Of a stretch of 64,000 nt of DNA, positions 37,601 through 49,653 are shown piece by piece. Made by a program: the position numbers and the translations under genes. The stretch's first letter is position 1. The number at the start of each line of letters is the position of its first letter. The DNA is from Zea mays (taxonomy: Eukaryota; Streptophyta; Magnoliopsida; Poales; Poaceae), in the NCBI RefSeq assembly GCF_902167145.1, contig NC_050104.1, positions 1,364,001 to 1,428,000 on the forward strand. Direction: 5' to 3'. A model generated the notes under the pieces. The model saw nothing but the letters and a program-made list of their open reading frames with translations. It was not told the origin of the DNA and ran no database searches.

Positions 37601-39221
37601 ACCAGAGGCTCGTACACCTCACCCCACATATGTTTCGTTGCCATAGATCACATTCTTGGATTTATGGTGGAGAGCATTTCTTGGTCAAAAATCCGTAGGT
37701 GTTAGCCTTCGGTATTATTGAAAATGGTCGTTCATGACTATTTTCGACAAAAATGGGGGTTGTGTTGCCATTGATCATCGACCATTGGCTCGTACACCTC
37801 ACCCAACATATGTTTCCTTGCTATAGATCACATTCTTGGATTTTTGGTGGAGACCCTTTCTTGGTCAAAAATCCGTAGGTGTTAGCCTTCGGTATTCTTG
37901 AAAATGTTCATTAATGGCTATTTTTGACAAAAAATGGGGGTTGTGTGGCCATTGATCATCGACCAGAGGCTAGTACACCTCACCCCACATATGTTTCCTT
38001 GCCATAGATCACATTCTTGGATTTCTGGTGGAGACGATTTCTTGGACAAAAATCTGTAGGTGTTAGCCTTCGATATTATTGAAAATTGTCGTTCATGGCT
38101 ATTTTCAATAAAAATGGGGGTTGTGTGGCCATTGATCATCGACCAGAGGCTCATACACCTCACCCCACATATGTTTCCTTTCCATAGATCACATTCTTGG
38201 ATTTATGGTGGAGACCATTTCTTGGTCAAAAATCCGTAGGTGTTAGCCTTCAGTGTCCTTGAAAATGGTCGTTCATGGCTATTTTCGACAAAATGGGGGT
38301 TGTGTGGCAATTGATCATCGACCAGACGCTCGAACACTTCACCCCACATATGTTTTCTTGTCATAGATCACATTCTTGGATTTCTGGTGGAGACCATTTC
38401 TTGGTCAAAAATTCGTAGGTGTTAGCCTTCGGTATTTATTGAAAATGGTCGTTCATGGCTATTTTCGACAAAAATGGGGTTGTGTGGCCATTTATCATCG
38501 ATCAGAGGTTCATACACCTCACCCCACATATGTTTCCTTGCAATAGATCATACTCTTGGATTTCTGGAGGAGACCATTTCTTGGTCAAAAATCCGTAGGT
38601 GTTAACCTTTGGTATTATTGAAAATGGCCATTCATGGCTATTTTCGACAAAAATGGGGTTGTGTTGCCATTGATCATCGACCAGAGGCTCGTACACCTCA
38701 CCCCACATATGTTTCCTTGCCATAGATCGTATTCTTGGATTTCTAGTCGAGACCATTTCTTGGTCAAAAATCCGTAGGTCTTAGCCTTCGGTATTATTCA
38801 AAATGGCCGTTCATGCCTATTTTCGAAAAAAAATGGGGGTTGTGTTGCCATTGATCATCGACCAGAGGCCCGTACACCTCACTCCACATATGTTTCCTTG
38901 CCATAGATCACATTCTTGGATTTCTAGTGGAGACCATTTCTTTATCAAAAATCCATAGGTGTTAGCCTTCGATATTATTGAAAATGGTCGTTCATGGCTA
39001 TTTTCGACAAAAATGGGGGTTGTGTGGCCGTTGATCATCGACCAGAGGCTCGTACACCTCACCCCACATATGTTTCCTTTCCATAGATCACATTCTTGGA
39101 TTTCTGGTTGAGACCATTTCTTGGTCAAAAATCCGTAGGTGTTAGCCCTAGGTATTATTGAAAATGGTCGTTCATGGCTATTTTTTCGACAAAAATGGGG
39201 GTTGTGTGGCCATTGATCATC
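37600..39221 (+). repeat. 9-monomer tandem duplication, unit 1 (1,622 bp)
   Basis: Repeated by 39,222-40,843. In the lines compared I found no difference. Shared marks are GGAGAGCATTTC, ATCGACCATTGG, GAGACCCTTTC, GACGCTCGAACACTTC, GTATTTATTG, TGCAATAGATCATACTC, GTTAACCTTTGG, GTAGGTCTTAGCC, TTTCTTTATC, GTGGCCGTTG and a four-T insertion giving CTATTTTTTCGAC at 39,176. Part of the unit (38,170-38,690) matches 12,050-12,570. Confidence 0.92.
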
Positions 39222-40843
39222 GACCAGAGGCTCGTACACCTCACCCCACATATGTTTCGTTGCCATAGATCACATTCTTGGATTTATGGTGGAGAGCATT
39301 TCTTGGTCAAAAATCCGTAGGTGTTAGCCTTCGGTATTATTGAAAATGGTCGTTCATGACTATTTTCGACAAAAATGGGGGTTGTGTTGCCATTGATCAT
39401 CGACCATTGGCTCGTACACCTCACCCAACATATGTTTCCTTGCTATAGATCACATTCTTGGATTTTTGGTGGAGACCCTTTCTTGGTCAAAAATCCGTAG
39501 GTGTTAGCCTTCGGTATTCTTGAAAATGTTCATTAATGGCTATTTTTGACAAAAAATGGGGGTTGTGTGGCCATTGATCATCGACCAGAGGCTAGTACAC
39601 CTCACCCCACATATGTTTCCTTGCCATAGATCACATTCTTGGATTTCTGGTGGAGACGATTTCTTGGACAAAAATCTGTAGGTGTTAGCCTTCGATATTA
39701 TTGAAAATTGTCGTTCATGGCTATTTTCAATAAAAATGGGGGTTGTGTGGCCATTGATCATCGACCAGAGGCTCATACACCTCACCCCACATATGTTTCC
39801 TTTCCATAGATCACATTCTTGGATTTATGGTGGAGACCATTTCTTGGTCAAAAATCCGTAGGTGTTAGCCTTCAGTGTCCTTGAAAATGGTCGTTCATGG
39901 CTATTTTCGACAAAATGGGGGTTGTGTGGCAATTGATCATCGACCAGACGCTCGAACACTTCACCCCACATATGTTTTCTTGTCATAGATCACATTCTTG
40001 GATTTCTGGTGGAGACCATTTCTTGGTCAAAAATTCGTAGGTGTTAGCCTTCGGTATTTATTGAAAATGGTCGTTCATGGCTATTTTCGACAAAAATGGG
40101 GTTGTGTGGCCATTTATCATCGATCAGAGGTTCATACACCTCACCCCACATATGTTTCCTTGCAATAGATCATACTCTTGGATTTCTGGAGGAGACCATT
40201 TCTTGGTCAAAAATCCGTAGGTGTTAACCTTTGGTATTATTGAAAATGGCCATTCATGGCTATTTTCGACAAAAATGGGGTTGTGTTGCCATTGATCATC
40301 GACCAGAGGCTCGTACACCTCACCCCACATATGTTTCCTTGCCATAGATCGTATTCTTGGATTTCTAGTCGAGACCATTTCTTGGTCAAAAATCCGTAGG
40401 TCTTAGCCTTCGGTATTATTCAAAATGGCCGTTCATGCCTATTTTCGAAAAAAAATGGGGGTTGTGTTGCCATTGATCATCGACCAGAGGCCCGTACACC
40501 TCACTCCACATATGTTTCCTTGCCATAGATCACATTCTTGGATTTCTAGTGGAGACCATTTCTTTATCAAAAATCCATAGGTGTTAGCCTTCGATATTAT
40601 TGAAAATGGTCGTTCATGGCTATTTTCGACAAAAATGGGGGTTGTGTGGCCGTTGATCATCGACCAGAGGCTCGTACACCTCACCCCACATATGTTTCCT
40701 TTCCATAGATCACATTCTTGGATTTCTGGTTGAGACCATTTCTTGGTCAAAAATCCGTAGGTGTTAGCCCTAGGTATTATTGAAAATGGTCGTTCATGGC
40801 TATTTTTTCGACAAAAATGGGGGTTGTGTGGCCATTAATCATC
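39222..40843 (+). repeat. 9-monomer tandem duplication, unit 2 (1,622 bp)
   Basis: Adjacent near-identical copy of 37,600-39,221. It keeps even the T-run insertion (CTATTTTTTCGAC near 40,800). It ends where TTAATCATCGACCAAGGGC replaces TTGATCATCGACCAGAGGC. Confidence 0.92.
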
Positions 40844-41000
40844 GACCAAGGGCTCGTACACCTCACCCCACATATGTTTCCTTGCCATAGATCACATTCT
40901 TGGATTTCTGGTGGAGACGATTTCTTGGTCAAAAATCCGTAGGTGTTAGCCTTCGATATTATTAAAATGGTCGTTCATGGCTATTTTTGACAAAAATTAA
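40844..41000 (+). repeat. K180 monomer between duplications
   Basis: One monomer with GAGACGATTTC, CTTCGATATT, ATTATTAAAATGG and AAAATTAAGTTGTG. It resembles the monomer near 34,380-34,470 more than its immediate neighbours. Confidence 0.7.
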
Positions 41001-42309
41001 GTTGTGTGGCCATTGATCATCGACCAGAGGCTCGTACACCTCACCCCACATATGTTTCCTTGCCATAGATCACATTCTTGGATTTCTGGTGGATACAATT
41101 TCTTGGGCAAAAATCCGTACGTGTTAACCTTTGGTATTATTGAAAATGTTCATTAATGGCTATTTTCAACAAAAAATGGGGGTTGTGTGGCCATTGATCA
41201 ACGAGCAGAGGCTAGTACACCTCACCCGACATATGTTTTGTTGCCATAGATCACATTCTTGGATTTATGGTGGAGACTATTTCTTGGTCAAAAATTCGTA
41301 GGTGATAGCATTCAGTGTCATTGAAAATTGTCGTTCATGGCTATTTACGACAAAAATGGGGGTTGTGTGGCCATTGATCGTCGACCAGAGGCTCCTACAC
41401 CTCACCCCACATATATTTCCTTGCCATAGATCACATTCTTGGATTTATGGTGGAGACCATTTCTTAGTCAAAAATCCGTAGGTGTTAGCCTTCGGTATTA
41501 TTGAAAATGGTCGTCCATGGCTATTTTCAATAAAAATGGGGTTTGTGTGGCCATTGATCATCGACCTGAGGCTCGTACACCTCACCCCACATATTTTTCC
41601 TTGTCATAGATCACATTGTTGGATTTTTAGTGGAGATCATTTCTTGGGCAAAAATCCGATCACATTCTTGGATCTATTGTGGAGACCATTTCTTGGTCAA
41701 AAATCCGTAGGTGTTAGCCTTCAGTGTCATTGAATATGGTCGTTCATGGCTATTTTTGACAAAAATGGGGGTTGTGTGGCCATTGATCATCGACAAGAGG
41801 CTCGTACACCTCACCCCACATAGGTTTCCTTGCCATAGATCACATTCTTGGATTTATGGTGGAGATCATTTCTTGGTTAAAAATTCGTAGGTGTTAGCCT
41901 TCAGTGTCATTGAAAATGGTCGTTCATGGTTATTTTCGACAAAAATGGGGGTTGTGTGGCCATTGATCGTCGACCAGAGGCTCGTACACCTCACCCCACA
42001 TATGTTTCCTTGCCGTAGGTCACATTCTTGGATTTATGGTGGAGAGCATTTCTTGGTCTAAAATCCGTAGGTGTTAGCCTTCAGTATTATTGAAAATGGT
42101 CGTTCATGGCTATTTTCGACAAAAATGGGGGTTGTGTGGCCATTGATCATCGACCATTGGCTCGTACACCTCACCCCACATATGTTTCCTTGCTATAGAT
42201 CACATTCTTGGATTTTTGGTGGAGACCCTTTCTTGGTCAAAAATCCGTAGGTGTTAGCCTTCGGTATTATTGAAAATGGTCGTCCATGGCTATTTTTGAC
42301 AAAAATGTG
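41000..42309 (+). repeat. 1,310-bp tandem duplication, unit 1
   Basis: Seven monomers plus a 49-bp truncated unit (7 x 180 + 49). Repeated by 42,310-43,700. Shared marks are TTGATCAACGAGCAG, GTGATAGCATTC, CTATTTACGAC, CTCCTACACC, TTGTCATAGATCACATTG, ATCTATTGTGGAG, CATAGGTTTCC and GCCGTAGGTCAC. Confidence 0.9.
41610..41658 (+). repeat. 49-bp truncated monomer, site 2
   Basis: The junction AATCCGATCACATT is at 41,659. The left part carries TTTTTAGTGGAGATC and the right flank ATCTATTGTGG, a pair of marks shared only with site 3. Confidence 0.88.
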
Positions 42310-43700
42310 GGTTGTGTTGCCATTGATCATCGACCAGAGGCTCGTACACCTCACCCCACATATGTTTCCTTGCCATAGATCACATTCTTGGATTTCTGGT
42401 GGATACAATTTCTTGGGCAAAAATCCGTACGTGTTAACCTTCGGTATTATTGAAAATGTTCATTAATGGCTATTTTCAACAAAACATGGGGGTTGTGTGG
42501 CCATTGATCAACGAGCAGAGGCTAGTACACCTCACCCGACATATGTTTTGTTGCCATAGATCACATTCTTGGATTTATGGTGGAGACTATTTCTTGGTCA
42601 AAAATTCGTAGGTGATAGCATTCAGTGTCATTGAAAATTGTCGTTCATGGCTATTTACGACAAAAATGGGGGTTGTGTGGCCATTGATCGTCGACCAGAG
42701 GCTCCTACACCTCACCCCACATATATTTCCTTGCCATAGATCACATTCTTGGATTTATGGTGGAGACCATTTCTTAGTCAAAAATCCGTAGGTGTTAGCC
42801 TTCGGTATTATTGAAAATGGTCGTCCATGGCTATTTTCAATAAAAATGGGGTTTGTGTGGCCATTGATCATCGACCTGAGGCTCGTACACCTCACCCCAC
42901 ATATTTTTCCTTGTCATAGATCACATTGTTGGATTTTTAGTGGAGATCATTTCTTGGGCAAAAATCCGATCACATTCTTGGATCTATTGTGGAGACCATT
43001 TCTTGGTCAAAAATCCGTAGGTGTTAGCCTTCAGTGTCATTGAATATGGTCGTTCATGGCTATTTTTGACAAAAATGGGGGTTGTGTGGCCATTGATCAT
43101 CGACAAGAGGCTCGTACACCTCACCCCACATAGGTTTCCTTGCCATAGATCACATTCTTGGATTTATGGTGGAGACCATTTCTTGGTTAAAAATTCGTAG
43201 GTGTTAGCCTTCAGTGTCATTGAAAATGGTCGTTCATGGTTATTTTCGACAAAAATGGGGGTTGTGCGGCCATTGATCGTCGACTAGAGGCTCGTACACC
43301 TCACCCCACATATGTTTCCTTGCCGTAGGTCACATTCTTGGATTTATGGTGGAGAGCATTTCTTGGTCTAAAATCCGTAGGTGTTAGCCTTCAGTATTAT
43401 TGAAAATGGTCGTTCATGGCTATTTTCGACAAAAATGGGGGTTCTGTGGCCATTGATCATCGACCATTGGCTCGTACACCTCACCCCACATATGTTTCCT
43501 TGCTATAGATCACATTCTTGGATTTTTTGTGGAGACCCTTTCTTGGTCAAAAATCCGTAGGTGTTAGCCTTCGGTATTATTGAAAATGGTCGTCCATGGC
43601 TATTTTCGACAAAAATGTGGGTTGTGTTGCCATTGATCATCGACCAGAGGCTCGTACTCCTCACCCCACATATGTTTCCTTGCCATAGATCACATTCTTG
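42310..43700 (+). repeat. 1,310-bp tandem duplication, unit 2
   Basis: Second copy of 41,000-42,309. A few differences are visible: AAAACATGGGGG versus AAAAAATGGGGG near 42,480, GTTGTGCGGCC near 43,263, GGAGACC versus GGAGATC near 43,170, and ATCGACTAG versus ATCGACCAG near 43,280. The right end overlaps the start of the 3,107-bp repeat. Confidence 0.88.
42920..42968 (+). repeat. 49-bp truncated monomer, site 3
   Basis: Duplicate of site 2 carried along by the 1,310-bp duplication. The junction is at 42,969 with the same flanking marks. Confidence 0.88.
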
Positions 43701-46546
43701 GATTTCTGGTGGAGACCATTTCTTGGTAAAAAATCTGTAGGTGTTATCCTTCGGTATTACTGAAAATGGTCGTTCATGGTTATTTTCGACAAAAATGGGG
43801 GTTGTGTGGCCATTGATCATCGACCAAAAGCTTGTACACCTCACCCACATATGTTTCCTTGCCATAGATCACATTCTTGGATTTCTTGTAGAAACCATTT
43901 CTTGGTCAAAAATCCGTACATATTATGCTTCGGTATTATTGAAAATGGTCGTTGTTGGCTATTTTCGATAAAAATGGGGGTTGTGTGGCCATTGATCATC
44001 GACCAGAGGGTCGTACACCCCACCCCACATATGTTTCATTGCCATAGATCATATTCTTGGATTTCTGGTGCAGACCACTTCTTGGTCAAAAATCCGTAGG
44101 TGTTAGCCTTCAGTGTCCTTGAAAATGGTCGTTCATGGCTATTTTCGACAAAAATGGGGATTGTGTGGCCATTGATCATCGACCAGAGGCACAAACACTT
44201 CACCCCACATATGTTTTCTTGCCATAGATCACATTCTTGGATTTCTGGTGGAGACCATTTCTTGGTCAAAAATTCGTAGGTGTTAGCCTTCGGTATTATT
44301 GAAAATGGTCGTTCATAGCTATTTTCGACAAAAATGGGGTTGCGTGGCCATTTATCATCGACCAGAGGTTCGTACACCTCACCCCACATATGTTTCCTTG
44401 CCATAGATCATATTCTTGGATTTTTGGTGCAGACCATTTCTTGGTCAAAAATCCATAGGTGTTAGCCTTCGGTATTATTGAAAATGGTCGTTCATGGGTA
44501 TTTTCGACAAAAATGGGGGTTGTGTGGCCATTGATCATCGACAGAGGCTCGTACACCTCACCCCACATATGTTCCTTGCCATAGATCACATTCTTGTATT
44601 TCTTGTAGAGACCATTTCTTGGTCAAAAATCTGTAGGTGTTATCCTTCGGTATTACTGAAAACGGTCGTTCATGGTTATTTTCGAAAAAATGGGGGTTGT
44701 GTGGCCATTGATCATCGACCAAAGGCTTGTACACCTCACCCCACATATGTTTCCTTGCCATAGATCACATTCTTGGATTTCTCGTAGAAACCATTTCTTG
44801 GTCAAAAATCCGTATGTATTATGCTTCGGTATTATTGAAAATGGTCGTTCATGGCTATTTTCGATAAAAATGGGGGTTGTGTGGCCATTGTTCATCGACC
44901 AAAGGCTCGTACACCTCACCCCGCACATGTTTCCTTGCCATATATCACATTCTTGGATTTCTGGTGGAGACGATTTCTTGGTCAAAAATCCGTAGGTGTT
45001 AGCCTTCTGAATTATTGAAAATGGTCGTTCATGGCTTTTTTCGACAAAAATGGGGGTTGTGTGGCCATTGATCATCGACCAGAGGCTCGTACACCCCACC
45101 CCACATATGTTACCTTGCCATAGATCATATTCTTGGATTTCTTGTGTAGACCATTTCTTGGTCAAAAATCCGTAGGTGTTAGGCTTCAGTGTCCTTGAAA
45201 ATGGTCGTTCATGGCTATTTTCGACAAAAATGGGGGTTGTGTGGCCATTGATCATCGACCAGAGGCACGAACACTTCACCCCACAAATGTTTTCTTGCCA
45301 TAGATCACATTCTTGGATTTCTGGTGGAGACCATTTCTTGGTCAAAAATTCGTAGGTGTTAGCCTTCGGTATTATTGAAAATGGTCGTTCATAGCTATTT
45401 TCGACAAAAATGGGGTTGTGTGGCCATTTATCATCGACCAGAGGTTCGTACACCTCACCCCACTTATGTTTCCTTGCCATAGATCATATTCTTGGATTTC
45501 TGGTGCAGACCATTTCTTGGTCAAAAATCCATAGATCACATTCTTGGATTTCTGGAGGAGACCATTTCTTGGTCAAAAATCTGTTGGTGTTAGCCTTCGG
45601 TATTATTGAAAATGGTCGTTCATGGCTATTTTCGACAAAAATGGGGGTTCTGTGGCCATTGATCATCGACCAGAAGCTCATACACCTCACCCTACATATG
45701 TTTCGTTGCCATAGATCATATTCTTGGATTTACGGTGGAGACCATTTCTTGGTCAAAAATCCGTAGGTGTTAGTCTTCAGTGTCCATGAAAATGGTCGTT
45801 CATTGCTATTTTCGACAAAAATGGGGGTTATGTGGCCATTGATCATCGACAAGAGGCTCGAACACTTCACCCCACATATGTTTTCTTGCCATAGATCATA
45901 TTCTTGGATTTCTGGTGGAGACCATTTCTTGGTCAAAAATCCGTAGGTGTTAGCCTTCGGTATTATTGAAAATGGTCGTTCATGGCTATTTTCGACAAAA
46001 ATGGGGGTTGTGTTCGCAATTGATCATCGACCCGAGGCTCGTACACCTCACCCCACATATGTTTCCTTGCCATAGATCGTGTTCTTGGAATTCTAGTGGA
46101 GACCATTTCTTGTTCAAAAATCCATAGGTGTTAGCCTTCGGTATTATTGAAAATGGCCGTTCAAGGCTATTTTCGACAAAAATGGGGGTTGTGTTGCCAT
46201 TGATCATCGACCAGAGGCTCGTACACCTCACCCCACATATGTTTCCTTGCCATAGATCACATTCTTGGATTTCTAGTGGAGACCATTTCTTGGTCAAAAA
46301 TCCATAGGTGTTAGCCTTCGGTATTATTGAAAATGGTCGTTCATGGCTATTTTTGACAAAAATGGGGGTTGTGTGGCCATTGATCATCGACCAGAGGCTC
46401 GTACACCTCACCCCACATATGTTTCGTTGCCATAGATCACATTCTTGGATTTATGGTGGAGAGCATTTCTTGGTCAAAAATCCGTAGGTGTTAGCCTTCG
46501 GTATTATTGAAAATGGTCGTTCATGGCTATTTTCAACAAAAATGGG
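43440..46546 (+). repeat. 3,107-bp tandem duplication, unit 1
   Basis: Seventeen monomers plus a ~52-bp partial unit. The next 3,107 bp repeat it at roughly 99% by eye. Marks in order: ATCGACCATTGG, CCTTTCTTGG, GGTCGTCCATGG, GGTAAAAAATCTG with GTTATCC, CAAAAGCTTG, CGTACATATTATGC, GAGGGTCG, GAGGCACAAAC, TCATAGC, ATCGACAGAGG, CCTTCTGAATT, CTTTTTTCGAC and GTGTTCGCAATTG. Differences include GTTGTGTGGCCATTG versus GTTGTGCGGCCATAG, and CACAAAC versus CACGAAC. Confidence 0.92.
45481..45540 (+). repeat. ~52-bp partial monomer with CCATAG microhomology, copy 1
   Basis: CAAAAATCCATAGATCAC joins the end of one monomer's CAAAAATCCATAGG segment to another's GCCATAGATCAC segment. CCATAG occurs in both source segments, so the break falls in a 6-bp identity. 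The anchor spacing across this site is 232 bp (45,458 to 45,690), that is 180 plus 52. Confidence 0.88.
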
Positions 46547-49500
46547 GGTTGTGTGGCCATTGATCATCGACCATTGGCTCGTACACCTCACCCCACATAT
46601 GTTTCCTTGCTATAGATCACATTCTTGGATTTTTGGTGGAGACCCTTTCTTGGTCAAAAATCCGTAGGTGTTAGCCTTCGGTATTACTGAAAATGGTTGT
46701 CCATGGCTATTTTCGACAAAAATGTGGGTTGTGTTGCCATTGATCATCGACCAGAGGCTCGTACACCTCACCCCACATATGTTTCCTTGCCATAGATCAC
46801 ATTCTTGGATTTCTGGTGGAGACCATTTCTTGGTAAAAAATCTGTAGGTGTTATCCTTCGGTATTACTGAAAATGGTCGTTCATGGTTATTTTCGACAAA
46901 AATGGGGGTTGTGCGGCCATAGATCATCGACCAAAAGCTTGTACACCTCACCCACATATGTTTCCTTGCCATAGATCACATTCTTGGATTTCTTGTAGAA
47001 ACCATTTCTTGGTCAAAAATCCGTACATATTATGCTTCGGTATTATTGAAAATGGTCATTGTTGGCTATTTTCGATAAAAATGGGGGTTGTGTGGCCATT
47101 GATCATCGACCAGAGGGTCGTACACCCCACCCCACATATGTTTCATTGCCATAGATCATATTCTTGGATTTCTGGTGCAGACCACTTCTTGGTCAAAAAT
47201 CCGTAGGTGTTAGCCTTCAGTGTCCTTGAAAATGGTCGTTCATGGCTATTTTCGACAAAAATGGGGGTTGTGTGGCCATTGATCATCGACCAGAGGCACG
47301 AACACTTCACCCCACATATGTTTTCTTGCCATAGATCACATTCTTGGATTTCTGGTGGAGACCATTTCTTGGTCAAAAATTCGTAGGTGTTAGCCTTCGG
47401 TATTATTGAAAATGGTCGTTCATAGCTATTTTCGACAAAAATGGGGTTGCGTGGCCATTTATCATCGACCAGAGGTTCGTACACCTCACCCCACATATGT
47501 TTCCTTGCCATAGATCATATTCTTGGATTTTTGGTGCAGACCATTTCTTGGTCAAAAATCCATAGGTGTTAGCCTTCGGTATTATTGAAAATGGTCGTTC
47601 ATGGGTATTTTCGACAAAAATGGGGGTTGTGTGGCCATTGATCATCGACAGAGGCTCGTACACCTCACCCCACATATGTTCCTTGCCATAGATCACATTC
47701 TTGGATTTCTTGTAGAGACCATTTCTTGGTCAAAAATCCGTAGGTGTTATCCTTCGGTATTACTGAAAACGGTCGTTCATGGTTATTTTCGAAAAAATGG
47801 GGGTTGTGTGGCCATTGATCATCGACCAAAGGCTTGTACACCTCACCCCACATATGTTTCCTTGCCATAGATCACATTCTTGGATTTCTCGTAGAAACCA
47901 TTTCTTGGTCAAAAATCCGTATGTATTATGCTTCGGTATTATTGAAAATGGTCGTTCATGGCTATTTTCGATAAAAATGGGGGTTGTGTGGCCATTGTTC
48001 ATCGACCAAAGGCTCGTACACCTCACCCCGCACATGTTTCCTTGCCATATATCACATTCTTGGATTTCTGGTGGAGACGATTTCTTGGTCAAAAATCCGT
48101 AGGTGTTAGCCTTCTGAATTATTGAAAATGGTCGTTCATGGCTTTTTTCGACAAAAATGGCGGTTGTGTGGCCATTGATCATCGACCAGAGGCTCGTACA
48201 CCCCACCCCACATATGTTACCTTGCCATAGATCATATTCTTGGATTTCTTGTGTAGACCATTTCTTGGTCAAAAATCCGTAGGTGTTAGGCTTCAGCGTC
48301 CTTGAAAATGGTCGTTCATGGCTATTTTCGACAAAAATGGGGGTTGTGTGGCCATTGATCATCGACCAGAGGCACGAACACTTCACCCCACAAATGTTTT
48401 CTTGCCATAGATCACATTCTTGGATTTCTGGTGGAGACCATTTCTTGGTCAAAAATTCGTAGGTGTTAGCCTTCGGTATTATTGAAAATGGTCGTTCATA
48501 GCTATTTTCGACAAAAATGGGGTTGTGTGGCCATTTATCATCGACCAGAGGTTCGTACACCTCACCCCACATATGTTTCCTTGCCATAGATCATATTCTT
48601 GGATTTCTGGTGCAGACCATTTCTTGGTCAAAAATCCATAGATCACATTCTTGGATTTCTGGAGGAGACCATTTCTTGGTCAAAAATCTGTTGGTGTTAG
48701 CCTTCGGTATTATTGAAAATGGTCGTTCATGGCTATTTTCGACAAAAATGGGGGTTCTGTGGCCATTGATCATCGACCAGAAGCTCATACACCTCACCCT
48801 ACATATGTTTCGTTGCCATAGATCATATTCTTGGATTTACGGTGGAGACCATTTCTTGGTCAAAAATCCGTAGGTGTTAGTCTTCAGTGTCCATGAAAAT
48901 GGTCATTCATTGCTATTTTCGACAAAAATGGGGGTTATGTGGCCATTGATCATCGACAAGAGGCTCGAACACTTCACCCCACATATGTTTTCTTGCCATA
49001 GATCATATTCTTGGATTTCTGGTGGAGACCATTTCTTGGTCAAAAATCCGTAGGTGTTAGCCTTCGGTATTATTGAAAATGGTCGTTCATGGCTATTTTC
49101 GACAAAAATGGGGGTTGTGTTCGCAATTGATCATCGACCCGAGGCTCGTACACCTCACCCCACATATGTTTCCTTGCCATAGATTGTGTTCTTGGATTTC
49201 TAGTGGAGACCATTTCTTGTTCAAAAATCCATAGGTGTTAGCCTTCGGTATTATTGAAAATGGCCGTTCAAGGCTATTTTCGACAAAAATGGGGGTTGTG
49301 TTGCCATTGATCATCGACCAGAGGCTCGTACACCTCACCCCACATATGTTTCCTTGCCATAGATCACATTCTTGGATTTCTAGTGGAGACCATTTCTTGG
49401 TCAAAAATCCATAGGTGTTAGCCTTCGGTATTATTGAAAATGGTCGTTCATGGCTATTTTTGACAAAAATGGGGGTTGTGTGGCCATTGACCATCGACCA

Positions 49501-49653
49501 GAGGCTCGTACACCTCACCCCACATATGTTTCGTTGCCATAGATCACATTCTTGGATTTATGGTGGAGAGCATTTCTTGGTCAAAAATCCGTAGGTGTTA
49601 GCCTTCGGTATTATTGAAAATGGTCGTTCATGGCTATTTTCAACAAAAATGGG
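46547..49653 (+). repeat. 3,107-bp tandem duplication, unit 2
   Basis: Adjacent copy of 43,440-46,546. All listed marks recur, including the 1-base-short ATCGACAGAGG near 47,645 and the short GTTCCTTGCC near 47,680. A 275-codon open frame on the minus strand (47,760-48,587) has a near-identical twin in unit 1 (44,653-45,480); both only reflect in-frame monomers. Confidence 0.92.
48588..48647 (+). repeat. ~52-bp partial monomer with CCATAG microhomology, copy 2
   Basis: Same junction as near 45,530, moved by 3,107 bp, so the deletion preceded the duplication. The more diverged relative near 50,810-50,860 reads through normally and lacks the partial unit. Confidence 0.88.

Noticed and set aside
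45481..45760. Insertion of foreign sequence where the monomer register changes
   Set aside because: All bases across the change belong to K180; it is a partial monomer, as are the changes at 24.1, 24.6, 26.0 and 37.1 kb and later.
44653..48587. Two near-identical 275-codon minus-strand frames (44,653-45,480 and 47,760-48,587) as a duplicated gene
   Set aside because: They are explained by the 3,107-bp satellite duplication, and the translated text is the same periodic 60-residue unit seen elsewhere.
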